A stretch of DNA of 64,000 bases from the NCBI GenBank assembly GCA_947589345.1, contig CANQAC010000005.1, positions 1 to 64,000 on the forward strand. Reading direction: 5' to 3'. The notes under the pieces were generated by a model that did no database searches, was not told the origin of the DNA, and saw only the letters and a program-made list of their open reading frames with translations. This document shows, one piece after another, positions 34,128-43,262 of this stretch. The stretch comes from an uncultured Akkermansia sp. GTDB lineage: Bacteria; Verrucomicrobiota; Verrucomicrobiia; Verrucomicrobiales; Akkermansiaceae. The position numbers and the translations under genes are program-made. Within the stretch, counting starts at the first letter, position 1; each line of letters opens with the position of its first letter.

Positions 34128-36317
34128 TTACATCGGCTCACCGTTGGCTGAGCCGAAGAGTGCCTCATTTGCCAAGTCGCGGCAGCGTTGCAGATCCTGC
34201 TTCCCACTTGCCAGAACCGGTATGGCCGACACCGCCACCAAATAACGGGGCGCCCACAAATTAGGCAATCCGCGTTTCGCCAACTCGGCGCGTACCGTAC
34301 CCAATACCTCACGTTCCTTGTTCGGGTCAGCGTGCTCAGGTATGGCTGAGAGCAGCACAAGCGTCTCCCCCTTTTGCTCGTCCATCACGCCAGTAACTGA
34401 TATTTTCAGTTCATCTCCAGTGCTGAGTTTGAAAATATCAATGATGGCATTTTCCACACCCTCATGCGGTACCATTTCGCCACCTATCTTGGAAAATCGG
34501 GAAAGCCTCCCTGCCAGAGTGACGAAGCCGTTGAGATCTACCTGCCCGATATCTCCTGTCTTGAACCAACCATCGCGGAAAACTGAATCGTTGAACTCCG
34601 GCTTATTCACGTAGCCGCGGAATATATTCGGTCCCTTTAGCCAAATCATGCCGCGCTGCGTAATGGGGATCACCTTATCGTCATCGTCCATATCGGTAAC
34701 GCGTATCGCTATACCCGGCAGCAGCTGCCCGATCGTTCGAGGCATGATACTTGGGATAAAAAAGGCCGATCCCGGTACGCGTGGCTCATCCGGTAGATTT
34801 ACAGAACACACCGGAGCCGCCTCCGTGAGTCCATATCCTTCCAAAAGTTGCACGCCGCAGCGTGTCATGAATTCCTTTTCCAGATCTGCTTGCAGGCATT
34901 CCGCTCCTACGATAAAGTAGCGTACCGTGGCAAACGTATAAGCTGCAGCGCGTCTCAACATGGCACGCGCAAAGGCTGGGGTCGCACATAGCATGGTGAG
35001 CTTATACTTTTCAATAAGTTCGCATAACGTTCGCGCTTCCGTCGGGTTAGGGTAAGTGCAGATCGGTCTCCCTTTGATCAATGGCAGAAGCAGGGCAATG
35101 GTAAGCCCGAAACTATGGAAAAGCGGCAGACTGCCCAATATGCGTTCCTTGTCCAGCGATAAGCGGCAGCAACTCTGCGCAATGTTCGCCATAATCATGC
35201 GGTGCGTAAGCGCGACGCCCTTTGGCTCACCGGTGGAGCCGGCTGTGAAAAGCATCACGGCTTCATCCTCCCCATGGCGAGCAGATGTGCCATGCATCTT
35301 GCACAGCAGCCTCGCCGGCATGAATCGAGCCATCATAACGTTGGTGATCAGTGCAAGTTTGGGCAACGATTTCAGGATGTTCTCTACGAGAATCAGCCGC
35401 TCCTTTGGTGGCCACGCGAAATTGGGCAATTTTTCCATGAAACGGTGCGCCGTAATGAAATACTTTAACTCTGCTTGTCTCACGGTGCTTTCAAATGATG
35501 CACGAGAGGTAGCGTAGTTGATCATCACTGGGGTAATGCCGGCTAGCATGCAGGCCAACAAGCATATCGTGCCTCCCGGTCCCGGTGGTAAAATTATGCC
35601 TATTCGCTTTTCTCCGCGTCTGCGCAGGTGCTTTGACACAGTCATTGCCACGCCGAGTATCTTGTAGTACGGTACGGTGGCACCGGTCATTCCGTCGATC
35701 ATTTCCTCCCGACCGTATTTGTGTAACGAATGAACCAAATGCGAAGTGAGGGATTCTTGAAGCAGAGGCTGATCCGAGAGCACTTCCATCCCTTTCTCGA
35801 GCCATACCATCAGCAAACGTGCTCCCATTCCCTGCGTCATGGCTGACAGCCTCGGCAATACGTAAAATTCCTCATGGCTGTCACTTTCCGGCATATCCCG
35901 GTACAGCGTATCAAATGTCGTGCCGTAATACCCCGAAAACAGAGGTACAACCGGTATATTCATCGCATCCGCATATTCCAAAAACAACGAGGGTACCTCT
36001 GTGACAGATCCTCGTACCCGTGAGAGCTGGCCGGGCAAGAAGATAACGCTCCGCCCACTCCGCATAAGCGCATGTACATGTTCCCGCGCCGCTAGTGGCG
36101 TGGAGTGCTGGAAATCAAATCGATCGATAAATACCTTTTTGCTGAGTAAATATTCCTCCACCTTTGGTTGCGGTGGAAAAGCCTTATCCGTGATATAGCA
36201 AAGTCTTCCCTGAAGCAGGTAATTAAGTGCTTTGCACGCCTGCACACTCAGCCGGTTTGGCATATAAAATCCCGGCGCAATCACGTTCTCTTGTCCGTGT
36301 ACACTGATGGCTGACAT
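34128..36317 (-). CDS. Aas-like protein: degenerate acyltransferase plus acyl-ACP/CoA synthetase
   Basis: The 729-aa protein has the layout of E. coli Aas, the inner-membrane lysophospholipid acyltransferase/acyl-ACP synthetase. The C-terminal AMP-forming synthetase (about 220-729) is intact: AVMLFTAGSTGEPKGVALTH, LLEGYGLTE, GWFKTGDIG and the SGKQDL catalytic lysine. The N-terminal PlsC-like domain is degenerate: at the position of NHxSFxD it has NRLSVQA, and FPEGR is replaced by FLPGQLS, so catalytic His, Asp and Glu are gone. It probably activates fatty acids or acyl-ACP without transferring them itself. A functional PlsC paralogue exists at 41580. Confidence 0.82.
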   Translation of the reverse strand: MSAISVHGQENVIAPGFYMPNRLSVQACKALNYLLQGRLCYITDKAFPPQPKVEEYLLSKKVFIDRFDFQHSTPLAAREHVHALMRSGRSVIFLPGQLSRVRGSVTEVPSLFLEYADAMNIPVVPLFSGYYGTTFDTLYRDMPESDSHEEFYVLPRLSAMTQGMGARLLMVWLEKGMEVLSDQPLLQESLTSHLVHSLHKYGREEMIDGMTGATVPYYKILGVAMTVSKHLRRRGEKRIGIILPPGPGGTICLLACMLAGITPVMINYATSRASFESTVRQAELKYFITAHRFMEKLPNFAWPPKERLILVENILKSLPKLALITNVMMARFMPARLLCKMHGTSARHGEDEAVMLFTAGSTGEPKGVALTHRMIMANIAQSCCRLSLDKERILGSLPLFHSFGLTIALLLPLIKGRPICTYPNPTEARTLCELIEKYKLTMLCATPAFARAMLRRAAAYTFATVRYFIVGAECLQADLEKEFMTRCGVQLLEGYGLTEAAPVCSVNLPDEPRVPGSAFFIPSIMPRTIGQLLPGIAIRVTDMDDDDKVIPITQRGMIWLKGPNIFRGYVNKPEFNDSVFRDGWFKTGDIGQVDLNGFVTLAGRLSRFSKIGGEMVPHEGVENAIIDIFKLSTGDELKISVTGVMDEQKGETLVLLSAIPEHADPNKEREVLGTVRAELAKRGLPNLWAPRYLVAVSAIPVLASGKQDLQRCRDLANEALFGSANGEPM

Positions 36318-36410
36318 ACGTTGGTCTGTCTGTTGAAATGGTCGGGAAAAGCGATGTGGAAAGCAAGGGGCTTTCTCAGAATGTAGTTTGTTATTTTATT
36401 ACCTCTGTAC

Positions 36411-36445
36411 AAAATAAGGCGGACCTGCCTGCGGGCAGGCCCGCC
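36411..36445 (-). terminator. Terminator of the beta-barrel gene
   Basis: On the minus strand a stem GGCGG-G-CCTGCC / GGCAGG-T-CCGCC (one mismatch, loop CGCA; arms 36445-36434 and 36429-36418) is followed by TTATTTTG. It lies 34 bp beyond the barrel gene stop. Confidence 0.6.
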
Positions 36446-36478
36446 CCTGATTGCAAATCCTGTATATTTATCCTTCGA

Positions 36479-37432
36479 TCAGAACAGGTATGTACACGTT
36501 ACACTGCCCACCACACCAAAGTTGCGGTATGGCACCAGCGTGCTGTCCCCCGTGTAGTAACGAAGCAGCGAGGTCCGTGCTGCTTTCTGAGCACCTGCTC
36601 CAAGCCAGTTGAAACTCACTGCCGGAGTGATGATGAAGCGTTTGGTGGCAAAGTACGGTGTAGCAAGCTTGATCCAGAAAGCCTGCGCACCGTTTGCATT
36701 GGCGTGGTGTCCTTCATCGAAATAGTTTGCTGTAGCGCTCATTGCAAATGTGACAACGCCAGCCAGCTTCATATGCTCCGGATCCCCGATAATCGGTGCC
36801 TTGAAGGTCACATACGGCTCAAACCACCAGCCCTGCACACCTTGGAGACTCAAACGTAATGTGTGACCTACTTCCGCCCACTTGGTCGGTGTCCATACTG
36901 TCTCCAGATAGACTTCATTCACGCAGGACGCGCTCTGCTGACGGAAGTGCTTGGCAAAGGCGCCTAATAAGCCGCCGTGGACAAACTCATGCCCCAAGGA
37001 CACACGTCCTTTCTTACCGCTGTACTTCACAGCGGTCAACACGGCAAACTCGTTTTCCACATTTCGCGGGCGTACGTAGACAGGGGACGAGCTATTGATT
37101 GCCGCGTATGTGGCCGACCCATACATGGTATGCCCGGAACTCACCGCCCGGTATGAAATTGTGCTATCAATGCTCCACTGTTGCTGCTTATGACCAACGT
37201 CATAGTTCAACTTTAAGGCCGCGAGTTCGGAGCTGTCACCCTCTGCTACGGAGTGAGAAATTACCAGACCCCGTCCCACGTAGTTGGTGTCGTACCCCAC
37301 CGTGAAGGAACCCGTAAGGCGCTTTGCGGAGAACCCTGGAAGCTTGGCGAATTCCTCAGCTGAAATCTGCTCAGCAGCCATCAACGGCGTTAACATTGCC
37401 GCCATTGCTAGTAATGCGTATCGAACTTTCAT
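36479..37432 (-). CDS. Putative outer-membrane beta-barrel protein
   Basis: A 317-aa protein with a signal peptide (MKVRYALLAMAAMLTPLMAA, cleaved after about residue 20) and a body of alternating hydrophobic residues (for example GSFTVGYDTNYVGRGLV and AGVVTFAMSATANYF), ending in an aromatic residue (TCTYLF) as barrels require for BAM recognition. I do not recognise a named family; the opening G(Y/F)xTNYVxRG resembles uncharacterised proteins of the TorF/DUF-type barrel families. I start at the ATG at 37432; frames upstream are not signal-like. Monocistronic, with its own terminator. Confidence 0.65.
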   Translation of the reverse strand: MKVRYALLAMAAMLTPLMAAEQISAEEFAKLPGFSAKRLTGSFTVGYDTNYVGRGLVISHSVAEGDSSELAALKLNYDVGHKQQQWSIDSTISYRAVSSGHTMYGSATYAAINSSSPVYVRPRNVENEFAVLTAVKYSGKKGRVSLGHEFVHGGLLGAFAKHFRQQSASCVNEVYLETVWTPTKWAEVGHTLRLSLQGVQGWWFEPYVTFKAPIIGDPEHMKLAGVVTFAMSATANYFDEGHHANANGAQAFWIKLATPYFATKRFIITPAVSFNWLGAGAQKAARTSLLRYYTGDSTLVPYRNFGVVGSVTCTYLF

Positions 37433-37808
37433 ATTACGTAGTATTGGTTGTTGAGAACCGTTTCGTTGTCTCACACCATACCCGGCGCTCAACATTTGGA
37501 AACGGCACCAGGAGAATTCTATCTTTTCCCTTGCACATGTCAATGAAAATCTCCCACTTGGCATTGTTATATGCCTTTCAAAATTAAACGTGCCACAAAT
37601 CATGGCATAAAAAGGGGCTGGGTTGTTCGTTGCAGGGCATATCAATTCCGGAAAGGGTTTTCGTGATAACAAGTCCGCAAGTGGGATTGCCAATCTTTTG
37701 GCTTGTCACTCCGTCATTATCTGCCGTGAAATCAGGCGTGGAACGTCCGTGCAGCTTAAACTCGAATTCTCCACAGGAATTTGTTTTCTTTGGTCTTTTT
37801 CGTACTTG

Positions 37809-37824
37809 ATTTTGCGATCCACAA
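37809..37824 (+). promoter_or_regulatory. 16-bp box upstream of lpxR -35, shared with nusA
   Basis: ATTTTGCGATCCACAA, identical to 62-77, ends 25 bp before the lpxR -35 (24 bp in nusA). Confidence 0.3.
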
Positions 37825-37849
37825 TAGATTTCAGTCCGGCACTTTCAGC

Positions 37850-37878
37850 TTGACGCTGGAGGATTATTGGAATAGATT
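37850..37878 (+). promoter_or_regulatory. Promoter of lpxR (leaderless)
   Basis: TTGACG (37850-37855), a 17-bp spacer and TAGATT (37873-37878), ending 7 nt before the ATG at 37886. Confidence 0.65.
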
Positions 37879-37885
37879 AAGGGGC

Positions 37886-38851
37886 ATGGGACTTTTACCT
37901 GCCGTAGTCTATGCAGCGTTAGCTGGTGTAGCAGGATATACGAATCCGATACAACAACAACAGCAAACTGTTTGCACGGACATGCCGAAGAATCATCTTC
38001 GTGGAGTATTCCAGAATGATTCCATTTCTGGGGAGGATAGTAACTTTTCGCACGGTACGCGCATTGACTACACGCGTGAGGTTTCGGAAAAACATGCATG
38101 GGCGCTGACATTGACCCAGAATATGTACACTCCTGAGGAACATACTTTCGGGAATGTTTCCGAGCAGCATCCCTATTGCGGTTATCTGGCGCTTGGTGGC
38201 GGCTACCTGTACCGAGGTGCGAAGTTCGGCTGCGGCACAGAGATGCAGGTGGGCACTACGGGCAAGGCATCGCTTGCAGGAAAAACCCAAAATGCGGTGC
38301 ATGATTTGCTTGGTATGGAAAAATGGCGCGGGTGGGATGACCAAGTAAAGTCAGAAGTAACGGTACAACTGACATCTCGCCAAGAATGGTTGGTGAAGGA
38401 GCGTACGTTACGCCATGGGTGGGAGAGTGAGACGCGTGTGTACATCCGGGAGTCGTTGGGAACCTTTAATATTTCCGGAGGCGCGGGTATACTTTACCGT
38501 CTCGGATATAATCTACCACCGAGCATGACAACAAACGAGATTGATACTGGTAATTTTAGTGTCAGTTTGTTGCGCAAGCCCGGCTATGACCGCAACAAAA
38601 TATCTTATTTTCTGCTGGCCGGCGTGTATAGCGAGTACGTAGCACGTGACATGACAATTGATGGCGGAGTATTTCACCACTTTGACCGCACCTGTGGGCG
38701 GACGCCGTGGCAGGTGCAAGGTCAGTTAGGCGTGGGTGTTTCTTGCAGAGGGATTGATTATTATGTCGGAATGCTTTTACACAGTCGCTCTTACCGCACG
38801 CAAGACAAAAATTCATTGATGGGTGTCTTTGCCCTTACATGGAACTGGTGA
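37886..38851 (+). CDS. LpxR-like lipid A 3'-O-deacylase (DUF2219)
   Basis: LpxR is an outer-membrane barrel that removes the 3'-acyloxyacyl chain of lipid A, altering endotoxin recognition. The 321-aa protein has a signal peptide, then the family opening FQNDSISGEDSNFSHGTRIDY (Asn/Asp/Ser/His active-site region; the family has END..DxxYTNG), strands such as CGYLALGGGYLYRG, and a terminal aromatic strand GVFALTWNW. The match to DUF2219 is by motif only and the Ca2+ ligands are partly altered, so activity is uncertain. The ATG at 37886 follows the promoter by 7 nt. It is 4 nt from resB. Confidence 0.7.
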   Translation: MGLLPAVVYAALAGVAGYTNPIQQQQQTVCTDMPKNHLRGVFQNDSISGEDSNFSHGTRIDYTREVSEKHAWALTLTQNMYTPEEHTFGNVSEQHPYCGYLALGGGYLYRGAKFGCGTEMQVGTTGKASLAGKTQNAVHDLLGMEKWRGWDDQVKSEVTVQLTSRQEWLVKERTLRHGWESETRVYIRESLGTFNISGGAGILYRLGYNLPPSMTTNEIDTGNFSVSLLRKPGYDRNKISYFLLAGVYSEYVARDMTIDGGVFHHFDRTCGRTPWQVQGQLGVGVSCRGIDYYVGMLLHSRSYRTQDKNSLMGVFALTWNW

Positions 38852-38855
38852 TGAG

Positions 38856-39908
38856 ATGAGCGGAGGAAGACTCATGCTGCACGCGAGTGTGATGCTACTT
38901 GGCGCGGTATGTGTATTGCTTCTGGCAGGGGGATTGCCATGGGGTGGGGTGGAGGAAGTGTACCGAGGGGGACTCATGTGCGTGTTGGGGGGCGTGTCCG
39001 GGTTGTTGAGCTTTTGGATGGCGTGGAAAAATTCATTGGGATACAGACTCCGCATGGGGATGGGTGTTATCTCTCTATTTTTTGTGGCTGCCGGACTAAG
39101 AGTGCTGGTGTACTGCGGGCAGGAGGTGTTGCGCTGTGCAGGTATGGGCGGAGGCATGTGGTTTGGGGCGGTAGGCATGGGATGTTTTTCAGTGATGGGG
39201 CTGCTGTTTTCGGCGATATTTGGCTACTTGGCATATCTGAGTTTGCGCGTGGAAAAATTGTGGCTTGCCGTGGCACACTTGAGTATCGCTTTGTTGGTGG
39301 CTGGTGCTTTCGTGGACATTTGCTCTGAGCAGCGTTATATGGTTACACGTCGTGTGGGAGAGAGACCCACGGGTCATTGTCAGGAAGCCGACCAGAGGCT
39401 TCCCTTTGCGGTAGGCGTAGAAAACTTGCAGGTGTCACACTATGAGAATGCGGAATTGTACAGATTGATAGTACACCAAGGCGGACACTGGATGCCAGTC
39501 GCAATAGCCACCCGACGGGGTACGCGCATCCGTTGTGGACAGGAAGAATGGGACGCAGGTCAATTACGTGCATTACCGGGTTCTGATGAGCGGTATCTGG
39601 CACTTCCAGGGAAGCCCCTACGTATACTGGTACAGCAGCCAGGTCCGGTGAAGGAGTACCGGGCCGTGTGCCGTCTCGCCCCCGCGGGAGGTGGAGGAGA
39701 AGCACGAGAGGTCACTCTGCGTGTGAATGAACCAGCGAGCTGGGATGGTTGGCAGATTTACTTGATGAATTGCAGTGCAGACGGAAGTCAGGTGCAGCTT
39801 TTGCTTCGCCGTGCTCCGGGGCGCCCTTTGGTGTTTGCCGGACTGTTGGGCGTTCTCCTCTGCTGTTTTGCGTGGGCTTTTGGGTACAAGCGATCCATAC
39901 GGGTATGA
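38856..39908 (+). CDS. ResB/Ccs1-like cytochrome c biogenesis protein
   Basis: The 350-aa protein has four N-terminal TM segments, a periplasmic domain (about 150-320, with NLQVSHYENAELYRLIV and VNEPASWDGWQIYLM) and one C-terminal TM. This is the ResB arrangement of System II cytochrome c maturation, where ResB and CcsA pass haem across the membrane and attach it to apocytochromes. Sequence divergence is large, so the call relies on topology and the ATGA-coupled ccsA neighbour. The start at 38856 avoids overlap with lpxR. Confidence 0.72.
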   Translation: MSGGRLMLHASVMLLGAVCVLLLAGGLPWGGVEEVYRGGLMCVLGGVSGLLSFWMAWKNSLGYRLRMGMGVISLFFVAAGLRVLVYCGQEVLRCAGMGGGMWFGAVGMGCFSVMGLLFSAIFGYLAYLSLRVEKLWLAVAHLSIALLVAGAFVDICSEQRYMVTRRVGERPTGHCQEADQRLPFAVGVENLQVSHYENAELYRLIVHQGGHWMPVAIATRRGTRIRCGQEEWDAGQLRALPGSDERYLALPGKPLRILVQQPGPVKEYRAVCRLAPAGGGGEAREVTLRVNEPASWDGWQIYLMNCSADGSQVQLLLRRAPGRPLVFAGLLGVLLCCFAWAFGYKRSIRV

Positions 39909-40660
39909 ACACTCTCCTCACGATACTCACTGCTCTGTCGGCGTCGCTTTTCGCAGCGGCAGGTACGCTGCTGCTCGTGCGACGTGGCTCTTTTTTGGGG
40001 GAACGTGTGCTGGGTGTGGGTCTGGTGAACTGTGTGCTACTTCTTGCGGTCAATACTTGGGTAGCTCAGGCTCCGCCATTGGGCAATATGCGCCACGTAC
40101 TCTGTGTTCTACCTCTTATGCTCGCGCCGGTGTGGTTGTACCTGAAACGCAGAGGAGTTCAGGTGGGCTCAGGTATGGCCGGGGTGGCAACAGTGGCGCT
40201 CATCGGGGCGCTGTGTATGCCGCTGCAGGCTGGGTGGCGACAGGTTCCGGCACTGCAATCTGCGTGGTTTGTGCCACATGTTACCAGCTACGTGGCGGCG
40301 TATGCGATGCTGGCACTCTCGGCACTCTACGCGGTGGGAGCTTGGGGAGAGCACCGGCTGGACCGGCTTGCGGCAGCCCATATGTTGGCGCGCTTGGCTT
40401 TTCCTTTCCTAACTTTGGGACTGTGCAGCGGCGCGCTGTGGGCGGATGCAGCGTGGGGACGCTATTGGGCGTGGGACATCAAAGAAGTGTGGTCACTCAT
40501 CACTTGGCTGACCTATCTCATTTATTTTCACACGCTAGAGTCAAGCGCAGGCAAACAACGCGCTCTGCTTCTCCTCGGTTTTGCCGCAGTGCTGGTCACC
40601 TTTCTCATCGTTAATATGGCCCCATTGGCCGTTGATTCGCTACACAGCTACGCGCGGTAA
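39905..40660 (+). CDS. ccsA: CcsA/ResC-type haem handling protein
   Basis: CcsA exports haem and presents it for attachment to c-type cytochromes. The 251-aa protein has about 7-8 TM segments, a conserved His in FVPHVTSYVAAYAML, and the WWD haem-binding loop WGRYWAWDIKEVWSLITW near residues 187-204. It overlaps resB by ATGA. No cytochrome gene is in the window. Confidence 0.92.
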   Translation: MNTLLTILTALSASLFAAAGTLLLVRRGSFLGERVLGVGLVNCVLLLAVNTWVAQAPPLGNMRHVLCVLPLMLAPVWLYLKRRGVQVGSGMAGVATVALIGALCMPLQAGWRQVPALQSAWFVPHVTSYVAAYAMLALSALYAVGAWGEHRLDRLAAAHMLARLAFPFLTLGLCSGALWADAAWGRYWAWDIKEVWSLITWLTYLIYFHTLESSAGKQRALLLLGFAAVLVTFLIVNMAPLAVDSLHSYAR

Positions 40661-40897
40661 TGTATCGACAGAAAACCCGAGCCAAGAGCATCAGAAAATA
40701 CAGTTGACGTCTACAACACAGGAAATTTAGCAGCGTGACCATATTCAGCATGGATATTTCCTCCGCTTTTTAACGACATCTCCACACGGTTTTCAAAGTT
40801 TACACTCTGCTTTAACTCAGCCGGTCCAAGCAAAGCATTAAATTTAAACAAAAGGTGTATCGCAGATTGTGAATAGCAGTTGTTTGATTGCTCCGCC

Positions 40898-40926
40898 TTG
40901 ACAGGTGAGCATCTGCGAACTATACT
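40898..40926 (+). promoter_or_regulatory. Promoter of cmk operon (near-leaderless)
   Basis: TTGACA (40898-40903), a 17-bp spacer and TATACT (40921-40926), 9 nt before the ATG at 40936. The rest of the 275-bp gap from ccsA shows nothing recognisable. Confidence 0.8.
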
Positions 40927-40935
40927 GGTGAGCGT

Positions 40936-41583
40936 ATGAAACCACCGGCAATAGCTATAGACGGACCGGCGGCGTCCGGTAAATCGACAGTAGCCAAACT
41001 TGTGGCTCAAGAGTTGGGGTATACCTTCATCAACACCGGGGCTATGTACCGAGCCATAGCATGGTATTTGGCTCAGCAGGGTGTGTCGCCCGCTCAACGT
41101 GAAGAAATAACTGAAATGTTGCCGAACATGCCGCTGGATTTCGGAAAGGATGGGGCAAGTTCTGCTGTACTCTGCGACGGGAAACGCCTGAGGAGCGAGC
41201 TTACCGAGCCGGTGGTGAACGACAGTGTATCGCTGATTGCTGCTATCCCGGAGGTGCGCGCTTTCCTGCTGCATAAGCAGCGCGAGTACAACGAGAGCGA
41301 GGCGGTAGTGATGGAAGGCCGTGACATCGGCACCGTGGTTTTCCCGGACACACCGTTCAAGTATTTTGTGACGGCGTCGGAAGAAGTGCGCGCGGCTCGT
41401 CGTGCGGCGCAAGGATTGACAGATTCCATCAGCGAGCGCGATAAGAACGACCGCGAGCGAGCGTGCGCCCCACTTGCTCGAGCAACTGATGCGCGTGTGA
41501 TCGATACCTCAGACATGACCATTGAACAGGTCGTGGCTGAAATTGTGGATGATATCAAAGACAAAACGCAGGTCCAGGTATGA
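40936..41583 (+). CDS. cmk: Cytidylate kinase
   Basis: CMK phosphorylates CMP and dCMP for RNA, DNA and lipid synthesis. The 215-aa protein shows P-loop DGPAASGKSTVAK, NTGAMYRAIAW, VVMEGRDIGTVVFP and ASEEVRAARR, all family landmarks. It is normal in length. It heads a translationally coupled trio cmk-plsC-recF (4-nt and 1-nt overlaps), with a near-consensus promoter leaving about a 3-nt leader. Confidence 0.96.
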   Translation: MKPPAIAIDGPAASGKSTVAKLVAQELGYTFINTGAMYRAIAWYLAQQGVSPAQREEITEMLPNMPLDFGKDGASSAVLCDGKRLRSELTEPVVNDSVSLIAAIPEVRAFLLHKQREYNESEAVVMEGRDIGTVVFPDTPFKYFVTASEEVRAARRAAQGLTDSISERDKNDRERACAPLARATDARVIDTSDMTIEQVVAEIVDDIKDKTQVQV

Positions 41584-42203
41584 ATCCGGTCTATTTTTTA
41601 GGACATTCGCTGCTGCGCGGGATATTTGGAAGCTTCTTTCAGCTCCGCATTATCGGGTATGATAAGCTCATCCAACGCGGGGCGTGCATCTATGTGGCCA
41701 ATCACGAGAGCTTTATTGACCCGCCATTGCTCGGGCAAATGTTTGAGAGTCCCGTGCATTTCTTAGCGCGTAAAACCTTGTTTGATCCGCCTGTGATGAA
41801 GCAGATGCTCCCTCTTCTCTGCGCGCTGCCGATTGACCAGGATAGGCCGGATCCCGGGAGCATCTTGAAGGTGATGCGGCTGTTGCGCGGTGGGGGACGT
41901 ATCGTCATATTTCCGGAGGGTTCGCGCAGTCCGGATGGCGAGATTCATGAGGCCATGCCAGGTATCGGCCTCATCATCAGTAAGTTGGCAACTGTCCCCG
42001 TGCAGCCGTTGCGCATTGAGGGAGCTTTTGAGAGCCTGCCCATCCACAGTAAAAGACTGAGGTTCTTTCCCCTCACGGTGAGTGTGGGCGACCCTATTCA
42101 CTTCAGCGCGGAAGAGCTGCGCGCCAAAGGAAGGCAAGCCCAGTTGCGCTTGGGGCAGAAGATTATGGATGCCATTCGCGCTTTGCCTTCGGAGATTGAG
42201 TGA
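41580..42203 (+). CDS. plsC: 1-acyl-sn-glycerol-3-phosphate acyltransferase
   Basis: PlsC acylates lysophosphatidate to phosphatidate at the inner membrane. The 207-aa protein has all blocks intact: NHESFID (HX4D), an LARKTLF region, FPEGSRS and VPVQPLRIEG. It overlaps cmk by 4 nt, an arrangement seen in other phyla. It is the functional counterpart of the degenerate acyltransferase domain at 34128. Confidence 0.93.
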   Translation: MNPVYFLGHSLLRGIFGSFFQLRIIGYDKLIQRGACIYVANHESFIDPPLLGQMFESPVHFLARKTLFDPPVMKQMLPLLCALPIDQDRPDPGSILKVMRLLRGGGRIVIFPEGSRSPDGEIHEAMPGIGLIISKLATVPVQPLRIEGAFESLPIHSKRLRFFPLTVSVGDPIHFSAEELRAKGRQAQLRLGQKIMDAIRALPSEIE

Positions 42204-43255
42204 TGCTACAGGCACTGCGAGTGAGAGATTTTCGATGCTACGGGCAACTCGACTGGGATATCCCGGAACGGGGCGCCCTGCTGCTTGGGGATAATGCGCA
42301 GGGGAAGACAAGTTTAATCGAGGCTATCTGCGTGTGCCTTACGTTGCACAGCCCGCGCACGGGCAGGCTATCCCGCCTCGTGCGGCACGGGTGCGTGCAG
42401 TTCGGGGTGTCCATGGATACACAGCGTGACCGGCGTCGCGTGGTGTGGCAAGAACACCGTCTCGAAATGCAAGTGGATGGCAATGAAGTGCGTGATTACG
42501 CGCAATATTTGAATGCCGCGCCGCCGGTGGCATGGCTCGGCAACCGCGATTTGGGACTGGTGAGCGGCGCCGCCGAGTTGCGTCGTGATTATTTGGACTT
42601 TCTTGGTACTCAGTGGCATCCAGAGTACCGCGAGGAGCTTCTTAACTACAAACGCGCTCTCAAATCGCGCAATCTATTGCTACGACACGCTAAACCGGAT
42701 ATTCGGACGCTTCGAAGCTATGCGGAGGTTCTTGCACGGCATGGGGAGCGACTTATGGTTCTGCGCGAGGAGCTAGTACGCTTGTTGGAGCCACACGTTG
42801 CCGATTACCACGTGCGCATCAGCGGACACTCGCGCGAATTGGTCTCGTTGCATTACGATTTCTCAGCGCGTCCTCCGCTTCTGCAGGGCATCGTGCAGGC
42901 GTTGGGAGCAGATTTGCGCGCGGGATTTACCACCGTTGGACCACATCGTGACGACGTGCAGCTGAGCATTGATGGCAAACCTGCGGCAGCTTACGCATCC
43001 GAGGGGCAACAACGCACCTTAGCTGTGGCCCTCATGCTGGCGCAGGCAAGTTTGTTGCAAACGGAGACGGGCTGTGCCCCAGTACTGCTCATAGACGATA
43101 TATTCGGCGAACTCGACCCACAGCGGCGCAAAGCTCTGCTCGAGGCTTTACCTCCTGATGGTCAGGTATTCATCACTACCACACATCTCAATTGGTTGGA
43201 GGGCAACCGACCTCCCCTACAGGTGCAAAAAATTCACCAAGCAGCTTTGGTTTGA
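42203..43255 (+). CDS. recF: DNA replication/repair protein RecF
   Basis: RecF loads RecA onto gapped DNA with RecOR. The 350-aa ABC-type ATPase has LRVRDFRCYGQLDW, Walker A GDNAQGKTS, the arm region, TVGPHRDDVQLSIDG, the signature ASEGQQRTLAVAL and Walker B VLLIDDIFGELD. The start ATG at 42203 overlaps the plsC stop by one base (TGATG). RecF is not here beside dnaA/dnaN, its usual place, but after a lipid gene. Confidence 0.95.
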   Translation: MLQALRVRDFRCYGQLDWDIPERGALLLGDNAQGKTSLIEAICVCLTLHSPRTGRLSRLVRHGCVQFGVSMDTQRDRRRVVWQEHRLEMQVDGNEVRDYAQYLNAAPPVAWLGNRDLGLVSGAAELRRDYLDFLGTQWHPEYREELLNYKRALKSRNLLLRHAKPDIRTLRSYAEVLARHGERLMVLREELVRLLEPHVADYHVRISGHSRELVSLHYDFSARPPLLQGIVQALGADLRAGFTTVGPHRDDVQLSIDGKPAAAYASEGQQRTLAVALMLAQASLLQTETGCAPVLLIDDIFGELDPQRRKALLEALPPDGQVFITTTHLNWLEGNRPPLQVQKIHQAALV

Positions 43256-43262
43256 CGGCGGC

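Larger units (their letters stand above)
37433..37885. other. 453-bp divergent intergenic region
   Basis: Between the barrel gene and lpxR. It contains the lpxR promoter, the 16-bp box at 37809-37824, and a small hairpin GCCAA-TCTT-TTGGC (37689-37702). No open frame with family features, tRNA or strong terminator is visible. Confidence 0.5.
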
